Source: Archilochus colubris (Eukaryota > Chordata > Aves > Apodiformes > Trochilidae). Taken from it: a DNA stretch of 64,000 nt. Where the stretch lies: positions 35,971,609-36,035,608 of the forward strand of contig CM041084.1 in the NCBI GenBank assembly GCA_023079485.1, given 5' to 3'. Shown here piece after piece: positions 37,844-50,275 of the stretch (position 1 is its first letter; the number at the start of each line of letters is the position of its first letter). Both the position numbers and the translations under genes were made by a program. A model generated the notes under the pieces. It saw only the letters and a list, made by a program, of their open reading frames with translations, was not told where the DNA came from and searched no databases.

Positions 37844-40800
37844 ACTGTGCATTTTTATTATTGAATTGTAAACTTGAACTCTGTGGTGCATTTTTACTTT
37901 TTCTGATTTGCAAGTGTTTGGAGGGATCACTTACATAAAACGTAGGACTGACGGAGTTTTCATGCATCCTACAGTGAATTTTACTTCCTAGATTTGTTTT
38001 AAAAGAGTAATGCCACTCATTTTTGATTACCTTAGTAATTTGCTCTGCCTCTAGTTGGTCACAATTTTAATTTAAGGAAAAGATGTAATGTCTCAGAGAC
38101 ACTGGCGAATCCTACCAGTGAATCCTACTGCCTGTGGGAAGTGCTGATTGATATTCAAAGCTTTAACACTTCCCATTTTGCTGGAGGAGGAGCTTCATCA
38201 CAGACATTCTAGCACTTCGGGCCCTATTTCTCACTTTTTTACATCCCAACCACGTGTCTCGTGCCGTGCCACAGCTAAAGTGCTGAATTCCTCATCAGAG
38301 AGCTCTCTGAAAGCAAGAAAATACTCCCACAGTCTCAGCAGTTGCAATGTCCTCCAGGAGCTAAATATCACTTGTGGGGATCGAGGAGACCTTCACTCTC
38401 CCTGTTTTCCTCTGTTTTGTCTGGTGCAACAGAAGTAAATCTTTCCTTGAAGGAAGGGCAGTTTTTTTAAGGTTGTACATCTTGCTATATCCTGAGGTAA
38501 ATCCCAGCTAGCAAATAGATTTCAGAGCCACATGGGCATTTGTACAGGTTACTGCATGGAGGCAGAAATATTCCCTGCTCTGATCCTGTGTCTGTAATGG
38601 TTTTGAAGGGCTTTCAGGCACACCTACACATCTGTAGGTCACAAGGCATGTGGGGATGAGCTGGAGATGACCAAAGGCAGATGTTATGGCTCTAGATGTG
38701 AAGCTGAAAGTCCTGTTCTTGCAGCTTGGGGTGACACATAATCCATTTTATAGGCATTTGCCTAATGGGAATCAATCAAGGGGATGTTTGAATGCCTGGG
38801 ACAGTTTGACCTGTGATTTTTGTGACCCCTGTGAGGAAGCTTGTAATTCTCAACTGCTCTTTTGATGCTTTATCTACCTTCTCTTTCCCTCCATGTCCTT
38901 TTTAGCTGGGCGAAGTTCCTAAGTCTGAACCATATGGTAGCCAGCCATTGCTCAGCATGCAGTCTTGCTGCTGAGCTGAGTAGAAACCCAGGTGTATGAC
39001 CAGAAAAAAACACACAAACTCAGCTTTTAACTCCAGCATCACACAGATATGTTAGAAATGTCTCCTCCGTGCTCACATTTGCAGCAGCTTCCCCCAGCCA
39101 TCAAAAGGCTTAGCCTCATGCTTCCCTCTGAACATGGGCTGACATGGCCCATGATGAATATGGCACTAGAACTGTGGCTGTCTCTGATAATCTTAGCTTT
39201 TTCTTTTTTCCCCTCAAGAAAGAAATTGATTTGTATTTTATCCGCTTTTGGCAAAAGTAAAGGCAGGCAAACAGACAAAACAGCTACCTTGGAAAGAAAT
39301 GTGGGGCCCAAGGCCTGCAGGAAAGCTGAAGGAAAATAGCAGCTTCTGGCAAAGAGCTTCAGCAAGCCCAGAGGCCCTGGGGGTGGGAGTGCTCTTTCGG
39401 CATTTCTTGGAGACTTGAAAAGAAAGGACAATGGATTTTATCTCCGGGCAGGTTATTTCTAATAAAGCTCACAAGACAGTAAAAGTAGGGGTGGTTCTGT
39501 GAAAAACCTGAGCACCTTTTCTTCCCCAGAGTCCCCAAGAGCAGATGCCACCACAGCCTGAAGCCACACATGTTCAGCCTTGAGGAGGGAGGCAGAGGCA
39601 GCCCTGAAACCAATATTGTGGGAGTCAGAGCAGTACAAGTGGAGAATTACATTCACCAGCAGGAATGCCTAGTGGAGGTCATGCTGGAGGCACGGGGCTC
39701 CCAGGGAACTGTGTGGTGGACCTTATGGTGAGAGCAACACATAGTAAATAAGGTGACCAGCCATGGTGGGGTGAGCCATGGGAATCATGACCAGTGGTTT
39801 CTTGTCTGAGCTGGTGAATCCTGACCCCCAGGGCTGTGGTAGCTATGGAAATGTTGTACCTCCATGAGGGTCAGTAGTCCAAAGGAGGAGACCAGTGACC
39901 TGTCACCCATGCTGTCACTCATCCAGGCCAAGTGCATCCTATGATGGCCAATGCACTCTGGAGGCTGGTAGTCAGCTATAGGGGATTGTTAATAAACTCT
40001 TATTTTCTTCCTATTTTTTCTTCCCATCTCTCTTTTGCACTAGATGTTCTGATGTTTAAGTCCATGTGCTTATTGTGTGTGAGGAAGAAAAAGAGTGCTC
40101 TGTGTGCACCCAAGCTATAACTTTTCTTAGATTTCTGGGTTCGGAGTTTATGCCAGGGCTTAAACATTTCAGGAGGAATTCCCTAGAGGCCCCTCACTGT
40201 TGCCAAAAAGCATCCTGGCAGATGGGTTGCAACTCTATGGCTTGCTGCAAAGTGAGTGGGAGGACGTGGCTGCCCAGCATCTCAGAGCCCTGATGCCTCC
40301 CTGTGCTCAGCCATGCTGCTGGGACCACCCTGCCCGATCAGGGGAGCAGTCCCAGAGAAACCTTCCTTGCACACAAACAGCTATTGATCTCACCAAGGGT
40401 TGCTGTAAATGATCACTTACAGTGTGGTCTGTAATCAGGCTGAAGCTGAGATTTATTGAAGTTCCCCTTCTCAAGGGCCAGGGGTATTTATCTGAATTCA
40501 GTGGGTTCTCATTTGCCAGGTGACAGGACTGTGCAGATCCTCAATTACCACCTTTTTATTTTTGCAGCAGCAGACTCTTTTCTTCTTGAAGACTAGGACA
40601 GCGAAGCCCTCTGAAAAAAAAAAAACCCTTGTCAGAGGTTAAAAAAGCCCAAAACACTAATTAAAATAAATAGCTGGGGTCGTAGTGAGAATGTTTACCC
40701 ACGAGGCAGGTTCTTGCAGGCTGTATTTTTCAACATTCCAGAAAATAACCACTGGAAATTTTGCTTTCCCCCCCCACAAGCATCTACTTGCAAAGTCTTT

Positions 40801-40919
40801 TCAGTAACATGGTAGTTTCTCTTAAACATTTAGCACTTTGCTGTTTGCAGAAAGGCAGCGAATATTTTCTTAGCACATTCTAAATTATTTGAAGCTTTTT
40901 GTTAAAATAACAAATTAGT

Positions 40920-41100
40920 GCTCACCTTAGCCAAACCCACAAATATTTGTACAATTAAACAGCAAGCTTTGTAGTCAGAATGGGAAAAGCATTCTCTTGT
41001 ATTTTGTGGCGCCAGATTTTTTTGTTCCACTATATTAAGTTTGATTAACCAATCAGATAAAAAGAGCAACTTTGAATGTATGAAACAATAAATTAAAGCC
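40920..41100. promoter_or_regulatory. Candidate conserved block with CCAAT motif
   Basis: Unique sequence containing GATTAACCAATCAGATAAAA (a CCAAT/NF-Y type site next to a GATA-like AGATAA), with TGGCGCCA upstream (about 41008-41015). No TATA-plus-exon arrangement follows, so I call it a candidate enhancer, not a promoter. Confidence 0.25.
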
Positions 41101-42106
41101 TTCTTTTTTTTTAGGAATGCTTAATTCATTATCTTTGATATTTGGAAAGACAGAAATGCTGTGGAGTTGGGATGAAGATAAGGTTTTAACTGGCATAATA
41201 TCTGTGGGTTTTAGAAGATTAGAGAAGGCAACCTTGCCATATAGATGGGTCCAAACCAAGTGAATAGAAAGCAGGCAAAGTGGCACCCTCAACCTCTCGG
41301 AAATGTCTTGGGTTTAGGCTTTATATAAGTTGTCCTTATGTAAGTGACCTGCATTCAGCCTGCCTTGGTTTTGCCTCCTGACCATTGAAAGCAGCTGGGA
41401 AGAAGGCAGAGGTGAGAACAAAAGAGGTTAAAAAGGGAAAGGAGAGAGATGAACTATTTTCTTGACCCAGAGCAGACCTGAGAAGAGCTCTGAAGGTGAG
41501 GGCAGCGTGCTAGCAGGGAGATTTCAGGAGAGTTTTGACATGCTGAGAGTGCCTGGAAGGGAGAGTTTTCTGCACGAGAAAGTGGGGAGGGAGTCTCTGC
41601 TCTACTGTGGGCACAGGGCAATGTGTGTGTGGGTCCTGCCTCCCCTGGCCCATGGGACACCCCTTTGGCAAGGACTCTCCTTGCTGGAGCAGGACAGCAG
41701 TGGGATTTAGGTTGAGTGCCAGTCCCTGCTTAATTTACTATTTCCTGTGATGACTGGGAGGTCAAAAAGGGAGTCACTGACGATCAGAAGGGAATGTGCT
41801 ATTTCATGTATGATACATCATCCCTTCGTTGATAAATATAACTTGCTCACTCTCTCTATAATTCAGTAAGGAAAAGTGAAGGCCAAATATTTCAAAAGTA
41901 GTTTTAAAGTGATGCATGTAGCTGATAAAAAGGGTGTAACCTTCCCCTCTGATCCCCCCATGATCCTCTCCCAGTGAAACACTGCTATTTTGTGGAAAGT
42001 GTTGACACGCTAAAAACTATTCCATTGCTTTAATATAGAATTTCAGCCTTTCTGTTTCCAGGGATATTTTCATAAAGATGTGGTCTTTATTGCTTGAGAG
42101 ATCATC

Positions 42107-42242
42107 TGCTCCTGCTGCTTATTCATCACTAGCAGCCATATAACACACAGTCCTCTGTGACATCATAATCATCTCCAGAGCAACTAATTATGATGCCACA
42201 ATCACAGGAGTGACTTCAAGTGAGGAATAAGCAGCAGGAGCA
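42107..42242. other. Long imperfect hairpin (inverted repeat)
   Basis: The outer arms 42107-42130 and 42219-42242 are reverse complements at 23 of 24 positions (left begins TGCTCCTGCTGC, right ends GCAGCAGGAGCA). Inside, TGTGA (42156-42160) can pair with TCACA (42202-42206), and CATCATAAT (42161-42169) with ATTATGATG (42187-42195), leaving a loop of about 17 bases. The whole unit is about 136 bp. It could be a MITE-like or Eulor-type ancient palindromic repeat, a conserved palindromic regulatory element or a structured RNA. There is no open frame of note. The inverted repeat is seen directly; its nature is unknown. Confidence 0.75.
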
Positions 42243-42847
42243 AATGAACTTGCTAAGTAACAAATAGTCTGTTTTCAGGCAAATGTCCCTAGTAATAAAA
42301 TAGAGGAGGAGGGGGGAAACCTACAGAAAACATGACACACGGCCAGCAGTGTTCGTAAATAGAACATTTAACAAAGTTTTTCACAAACGCCTCTTTGATG
42401 TCACATGCTCTAACTGGCTTCTCTGGGCCAAATTCTGAAAATCTGGAATAAATCCAAGGATTTGAATTACTTAGACTTTCAAGGAAGTTAAATGCACCAG
42501 ATTTCTTCAGATTTGCCCCAACACAACTGAACCAACTATGGAATTAGAATTAAAGCGACGCTACAAGGGACTTTCCTGTTCAGAATAGGCAAAAGACAAA
42601 AAAATTTTTGGAGTTGATAATTATCAAACAACAATGGCTTTAAAGTGTTTTTGTTAGAATTCAGCTTTGTAGAGTCAATGGATATGCATATATAAGCATG
42701 AAAGAGAAACCATCCTTTCACCTGTGTCACAAGGCTACTGTAATGTTGAAAAGATGGCTCTGAATAAAGAGACTCAAATAGTAAAGGTGGCTTTGGCAAG
42801 AAAATACCTCAAGTTTCTTGTGGACCAGCTTTGTTTCAAAACAAGCG

Positions 42848-42876
42848 AAAAAAAAAAAAAGAAAAAAAAGAAAAAA
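42848..42876 (+). repeat. A-rich tract (A13 G A8 G A6)
   Basis: Low-complexity A tract with two G interruptions. Confidence 0.95.
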
Positions 42877-44203
42877 GTAAGGATTTTTTTGAAACTGAAG
42901 ACTGGGCGAAGATGTAGTATGGCTGTTTATTTTTTATTTTATTTTAATTTACAGAAAGTATACTCTATATTGAACAACAACAGATGTCCTAGGAGTGAAT
43001 GCAGGGCCATAATTCACTCTCAAGGCTCTGCTGCTGTTCATAAACTGCTCAGGCACTGTCTGACATCGGCAGAGCCCTGCAAGTGAATTACAGTCCCCTA
43101 TCCACACTGGGGCCATACATTATGGGATGCAATGGGCAGCCAAGACACAGTTGGCTCATGTCACCAACTGGTTTGCAGGCAGACTGGTGGTGAAGGAAAA
43201 AAAATTATTACTCAGTCAGAGGTATTTTTTCTAAACACCTTTGTTACTTGCTGGACACATTCTGGAGCAAGTGTTGGTATTGCAGAGTTGCTGCATTAAC
43301 TGTGGGGTTTGCTGCTAGAGCAGGAGCAAGAACCTTTGAGGAGCATTCTAAATCTCCAGGAGAACATGATGTCTGAATTTCATTCATTGCTGCCTGAGCG
43401 ACACCATGAGAGTAGGAAAGGCCATTAGTGCCCACAAAATGGTCTGGGGAACAGGTGTTACAGATGATGGTAGGTTAAAATAGACCTGGAGACTCCAAGA
43501 AATAGCCATTTCCCAAGTACGAGAGAATAGCCCAGATGGTAGATATTCTGATATCAGTGCATCTTTAATACTATCTCATAAAGATTTAAAATGCAGTTCA
43601 ATTTCAGCACAGTTATAAAATCACATCTTACAACCATACCAAAAGCTCCCTTAATACAATATGGCTGCTTGGACTAAAAGCAACTTAAGCTAAAGATCAC
43701 TAGTAAATCATTTGTTTCATGCTCCATTTCTCTGAAAAAGTACTTCCCAGATGTGGTAACTTTGTTCTTTGCATTTTTCTTCTGCAAGTCAAGTAACCCA
43801 CAGTCCTTTCTCATTTTACTAGATGCCTAAAATGCTACATATTGGAAGAAAAATTGGCCAGAATTCTTCACTTGAAAGGAATATTCAATTTATTTTAGAA
43901 TCCTTAATAACTACAGAAAACCTCTCCCATCCCCCCAAAAGAACCTTTACTACCACTCTTGTCCCCAGGTCCTGTTGTCACATCTCCCATAATTACCAAC
44001 CCCCAGAGGCTGAGTTTGAAGCCATCTATCTGGAACAGGAACAGCTGAAAGGAGTGGGAGGAGAGCAGTGACTCAGCACTGTGAACTACAGTGCAATTTT
44101 CTGTCTTTTCATTTCCACTTCACTGTTAAGAATTCAGCCAGAAAGGTTAAAATGAGGAACATGGCAAGAGTCAGGGCAAAAGTCAGAACTGTAGAGAAAA
44201 TTA

Positions 44204-44257
44204 ATGATTTGTTTGTTTGTTTTATTTTTCTGATTTGTTTTGTTTGTTTGTTTTTTC
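44204..44257 (+). repeat. (TTTG)n tract
   Basis: Two clusters of TTTG units separated by TTTTATTTTTCTGA. Confidence 0.88.
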
Positions 44258-44756
44258 CACAAAGTGTTGGGGAAGGATTGGACTATAAAATCTTACCTTT
44301 TACAAGCACATATTAATATGGGCCAGGTAGCTGCTAGGGATAAACTAGGGAAATCCTGTGATAGCTTTTATCAACACATTGAAGAGTTGTATTTTAACTA
44401 CTTCTTTGTTTTCAACACAAAGGGGCTAGTGTTAGGCATCAAATTTGGAAGCGGAAAGAAATAGTATGCTAATGTAATTCATGGTCAGATGATACAAAGT
44501 CAAAAGAAGCTGCAAATCTGAGTGAAGATAGAAAAATTACAATAGGCTATAGAGGGGCTAGAAGCATTGGCAAAAAAAGCATAAAGGGATTCAGTGTGGG
44601 GAAAAACAGTAGCTCAGATAGAACAATAGAGGCAAGCGATCCAGAACATTGAAATTCAATGGAAAGCAAAAATATGGAAAGCAATTGCTCTGTAAAAAAG
44701 GAAATGTTGTTACTGGGCAGTAATTAGATATGGGTTTGCATTGCAAATAAATCAGC

Positions 44757-44777
44757 CAAACAAACAAACAAAAAAAA
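44757..44777 (+). repeat. Short (AAAC)n tract
   Basis: CAAACAAACAAACAAAAAAA, the complement type of the TTTG tract 500 bp upstream. Confidence 0.85.
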
Positions 44778-45653
44778 GAGGACAAGAGCAATATCGGGCT
44801 GTATATGTCAAAGTGCAACTTTAGTAGAGACAGTGGCTCTTCAGAAACTGTCTTTGGGTTGACCCTTTCTCAATGTCACACTAGAAAGGCAAAAAATATA
44901 AAAAAGAAAAAAATCCTAGCAAGTCATTAACTTTTTTGAGTCTTTTGTGAAGAACTTCAGATTTGTTTTTTCGTTTGTTCTCCAAAGCCTTATAATCAGT
45001 GCGGGACTATTCTGCTCTGATTTGAAAAATGCACTTGCCCAAATTGAGTTTTATAGAGGCAAATTTGTTGGATTACCCCAAGGCCTGGCTCTCCCCATCC
45101 ACATGCAAGCACCGAGTGTTCTTCCATGTCCCTCTTACTAAATAGCCTCTCTGCTGACATCCCCATACAAACCATCACTGTGGGGTTTTTTCTGCCTTGA
45201 AGAAATACACTAGTCTCAAACCAGTCATCTGCATGTTAAGCTGTATTTAGAACAAATCATTTTAAAGCAAAACAACAACAAAAACAACAAAAGAGCCATG
45301 CAGATTTTTTTCTAGATTTTTAACAAAATGTTTGATGTTGTAGAGATTTCCAAACAATTAATGCAAAATTGGGGATTGTTGTTCCCATGATTTATTTACC
45401 ATCTATAGAGAACTCAGCTGTGGTGCTGCTGCTATTGCTACTTTTCCCTCTGCATTTAGTGCTGAAAACTGGTAAGCTCTTTGTTGGGGCATGTTTCCAC
45501 TGGATTCAAGTGTGCTGGAATTGCAAGGTTCAAGCTATAGTAATGTGAAACAATCTCTACAACAAAGCACATGCAGAAAAGGCTGGCTTGGGGTCTTTTT
45601 TTTTTTTTTGCCTCATACACTGTGTAATCTTGGGAAGGCATCAAGAGTTAAAT

Positions 45654-45677
45654 TTTTAGACTTTTAGACTTTTAGAC
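45654..45677 (+). repeat. (TTTTAGAC)3 minisatellite
   Basis: Three perfect tandem copies of TTTTAGAC. No larger array is present. Confidence 0.95.
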
Positions 45678-48600
45678 TTCAGCAAATTTTTTTTGCTGGA
45701 GGGGTAAGGAAGGCAATGTGCTGTTCCTACATGAGTAACAGGTGGATGACCTGTATGCAAGGTCTATTTCTTGGGGACACTGTTCTCCCTGCCTGTCCAG
45801 TGCTCATCCCTTGCAGCTAAGGAGCTAATGCTCTAAGGTTATCTCCTCTAGTAGGTTTTATGCCCACCTCTAGGAAACTGCAGTAGTGAACCTGGGAGCA
45901 GAACCTGTGTCTAAAGATTGCAAAGAAAAAAAAGCAAGGCAAATACACAGTTTTCTTTGGAACACCATGTCCTTGCTGTCAAAAAGGTTACTTTTCCACA
46001 GAGAGAGGAAATGTCCAGGTTGCAACAGATGTAAGGAATACTTGTAGGATGCCCAGAACTTTTCTCCACTACAGCTTAAAAGGAAAAGAGTTGTGCCACC
46101 AATGATGCATTTAAAGTGAGTTTAAGTAGTGGGTAATATTTTCATGTCCCATCTTAGCTGAATTGCTGTAATTTTGCTCCAGTAAACACATCTTAGCTGT
46201 GGAGGATGGAGGGAAGGAGGCTGGTTGAGGTGGAGCTGAACATTCCATCCTCACCTCCAGCAGATCCCTTTGAGCCACTTTGGGCAGGAAATCTTTGTCC
46301 TGGCCTAAGAGACTCCTACAGTGTTTTCCATTTGGAGCTGCAAATGTTGAGCTGTTTTCACTGGACTTTCCTTTTGAACAGGCAAATCTCAGAGGGCATA
46401 GGCAGCCACTGGGCCCCAGCTGCTTTCTGCTTGCTCCAGCCAGAGTCCAGCCTTCTCTGTCCACATGCTTGATAAGCACCTAAATTACCAGATTTATTTC
46501 CCATTGTATTTTGTTGGTCCCTCAAAGGTAATCAGTTGACTAACTGGTTTCTGTCTATATATAGGATAGAGGGAAGCAATACAGAGATTTCTGGCAGGAC
46601 TTGTGGAGAAAGAGGATATTTTATTTGTCTGTGTCTTGCCTAAGCCAGAAAACATTTATTTTTTTTTTTTACCACTCCTACTAAGAATCCTATTTCCCCT
46701 GTCTCTTGTTTCAATACTGTAGGGCAGTTTTTAATGTTGGCAATGTAGCCAGAATTAGATCTAATAACAGCCAACATATAGAGAATCCTAGATGCAACAG
46801 CACATAAATAAACCAGGCTGGGTTTTCCACAAAATTGTAAAAATGAAATAAGTAAGGTGTGAGGTTAGAAGGTTGATTTATATGTGGAAAACTAGTGCCA
46901 AGAATATTGCTATGGGCCTGGCTCCTAGAGGTAAGATTTGTTAGCAGAAACTGTCTCCGAATATTTATATCCAGCTAAATAATTGCTAAATAATTCCAGT
47001 TCTCAGCTAGAAGCTCAGGATCAGGCCTAGCCCAAATGGGTGGCTGAGAAGGATGGTATATTGGTATTTTATACAGTGGGCCTCTTACTCAGTGACACTT
47101 GTAACTTTCAGGATATAATTAATCTCCTTTTATAAAATGTGCTTCGTGGTCCATCATTGGAACACTTCTTTTGGAAGTATTTCTGTATAATAAATTGAAG
47201 CACTTAAAAGCAATATATTTGGTGTTATTTATTGAAGAATTAGTGAAGAAAGTTGTGCTTTTCTGCTCTGATTGTGTACTCTGCTTTGCATGAACTCTAT
47301 TTTTGTTAGTTAACAACTTTGTGTGTGACAGTGAGATTATGCTATTACTGTCATTATTTAGGCTTCTGCAGCTTAGGGACAAGATTTTTTTTAATGTTCT
47401 TTTTACCATGTTGGCTAATACTTACTGTGCTCAAGATTAATGGTGGGCTCCCTGTAAGGAGTTTTTTATGGAGAGACTCTAGAAGAAATTACCTCTTATG
47501 AACATACAGGGAAGAGAGAGCCTCATCACTCAATGCAGCTGGGAGACAGACATCTACAGTACAATATTCTTGTATTTTCCTCATCTCAGAGCAGTGTTAC
47601 AGTGATGTGGCAAAGGGGACTATTCTGAGTTTATGATCATGAAACAAAGAAACATTTTAAAGGGACCTTGTCAAGAATGGGATTTCTGATATTGGTACAA
47701 GCCCTCCGATGGCCCCACTTCTGGTTACCTCTGTCCTCCATCCCAAACCATCCCCACCTTCCCACAAGACCCCTTCTGTAAATCTGCTAAAATAACCCAC
47801 TGTCAGGATTTATTAAACAAACAAACAAAAAATGATTGCAGCAACAGAGAGAAGAGCAGCTTCTGGGCAGTCAGCACAGGACCACTTAGGCCTGGCAAGA
47901 AGCAGCTGGCATTGTGGGCTACTCCACACGTTTTGTGGGATCCGAGGGACAGGGATGCTGGAGAGCAGCTCTTGACATCAGTGGGTCAATGACTTAGCAT
48001 TCTCAAAACCTGAGCCTTTATCCTCAGAGGTGAAATGGTGTTGATCTCTCTTGAAAAATCAGATGCTGGGGAGAAGATACATTTTCCCTGAATACAAGCT
48101 GGGGGATTTGTCTAGGCTTTTACATGCTTTGATATGTAACCCAATGACATCATCGGACTTTTGGAGAAACCTGCCACTGGTTGTCACGGTAGAACCAAAA
48201 TCTTCCCTTGTGTTGCCTTCTCTCAGATCCCTTTTCTAAAGCACTGGACTGCCAGAAGCATTCCCCTTCCAAAGGAAGGAGAGACAGTTCTGCAGAGGTT
48301 GAAAAATGCACCCTAAAAACTTAAGAGTCTTCATCTTCTGGGCTCTTAGGCTTTATTGGATTTATGGAAAATGAGGTATCTTTTATCACTTACATGTACA
48401 AAGCTGCACCTATCATCTGAACCAGATATATTTTGAATATTTATGCAGAAACAGCTCCTTTATGCATTTTCAAATGTTCCTGATCTAGTTTAATCAATTA
48501 AAACAACATTAAATGCATTTGAATATCTCAGCTCTTTCTCTTATCAATATAATTCTCAAATGTTTTCTTTTCAGAGCCCAAGGTGCTGAAAAATAGATTC

Positions 48601-50149
48601 ATTTACTCTATTACTTCTTATAATTGTGGCTCCAAGAATTTTTTTCCCTAATTTTGAAGCCACAGGAAGAGTTTATGTGGCTCTAAAACTGCTGTTGGTT
48701 TTCATACCACAATACTCAAGGGCATATCTCTCCTTCAGGCTGCTATTGTTTGCAATCTGGAGATAAAGGCACACTTGATAAAACTCTTTTAATGATGTTA
48801 ATATTAATACTTTGGTGGAATACTTTATCCTCCAGTAATAGCTTTAAAGAGTTTGTTGAGATTTTGTCATCTCATACATTTTAATAGAAAATTAGGTTTG
48901 TGATTAAAAAGAAAAATATATCTACCTCTTACTTTATTTTACTTACAGTGTCATATAACGGCTGCCAGTGGAATAATGTATACCTTGCACCATATGTAGC
49001 TCGGCACTCATTGTGAATACCTGATGCTTCAGAGAGAAAGAGAGGTGCCAACTAGTTAAGGGCATTAGTATAGGCCACACTGTTCAGCATCAGTCCCTGG
49101 GGAAGCTCCGCATGGAGGTAACCTGCTCTAAGGGCAGGATGTGAGGCACTTTTGTCCGAAGGGGAGGAAGCTCCCAGTCTCACAAGTAACCCAGCTGCTC
49201 TGATACTCCCTTTTTGGGGAGAAAGTAATTTTCTTATTTGTAAGCCAGCAGCCCTGTGTAGGCTCTGGAGATAAGCCAGGAACTCAGAGTTTGTTCCTCT
49301 CTGCTCCTTTGGGAAGCTTTTATGCTCGAGGAAGTAGGAGCGGCAGCTTGAGAGCACTTAACTGCAGGGCCATGGCAGGAAGGCAGAGGAGTCCCCAGGT
49401 GTGGAGGGTTTTGTTGACTGAAAACATCACCAGTAACTGTGTGTGATTGCAGTGCCCATGCAGAAGGAAGCTCAGGTTAGTCCCAAGGCAGGGAGATCCC
49501 ACACTGGCTTCAGCTACTGAGGAACTTGGGTTTCATGGAGAGAACGCAGCACAGCATGACATTTGGGATCATTGCAGTAGGGTCTACTCTCACAAAAGCT
49601 GGGATAAAGAAACAGCTGCCCTGTGCTTGGGGGAATGCCTTTACTGTTTCATGTCTAACAGCCATGATGCACACACACTGCTGACTCCTTCGACTCCCCT
49701 TTCTAACCTGCTTTTGCCATACTGATCATGCAGTTCTTGAGATTCAGCCTCACCAGTCATAAACTACTTTAGGTTCTGGCGATCACAGTCGCATTTCACT
49801 ACCCTGCCTGCTTTAAAAATAGGAATACTGATGACATTATCTACCGAATCTGCATCCAGTTCTCCAGTGAGTATGCAAGCAGACTAAAGCAAAGGTTTCA
49901 CAGAAGAGCCACCAGAGAAGTCCCCTTAAGAGCTGTAGCGTCGCTCACTATCAGGGTTTCTTCAGGCAGGTGGAAACAGACCTGCTTGAGGGAAATCTTA
50001 CCAGGATCTAGTTGATGTCATCCAGTGCTATTGCTACATAAGAGGAGGGAGGCAGCATTCACCAGATAGGACAGATTCACTTCCAGGCAGGAGGGCAAGG
50101 GACCAACCTTTGGTCCCAGTGGTGGAGGGCAGCACTGCACTGCCCTGCA

Positions 50150-50275
50150 TGGGGCTGTGCTCACGGCGGTGTCAGTGTTATCGCTATCCTTGCACGGGTC
50201 AATTGCTTCAGATGCTATTGCATTCCCAGCTGCATAATTTATTGTGGCTGCCACGTGAGGGCTAGTGAAGACAGC
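50150..50275. promoter_or_regulatory. Candidate conserved block, locally CpG-richer
   Basis: Several CpGs cluster between 50160 and 50200 (ACGGCGG, ATCGCTAT, CACGGG) in a CpG-poor region. A CACGTG E-box (50252-50257) and a SOX-like ATTGTGG lie downstream. A 142-codon minus-strand open frame (50018-50446) covers this block but has no recognisable domain. Candidate enhancer. Confidence 0.25.

Larger units (their letters stand above)
35707..42106. other. Unique sequence with a mildly GC-richer part, no gene seen
   Basis: 39040-40420 is less AT-rich than its surroundings but has no CpG island, and its frames (up to 130 codons, 39039-39431 minus) have no recognisable product. A TTA microsatellite and the CCAAT-containing block are listed separately. 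Confidence 0.65.
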
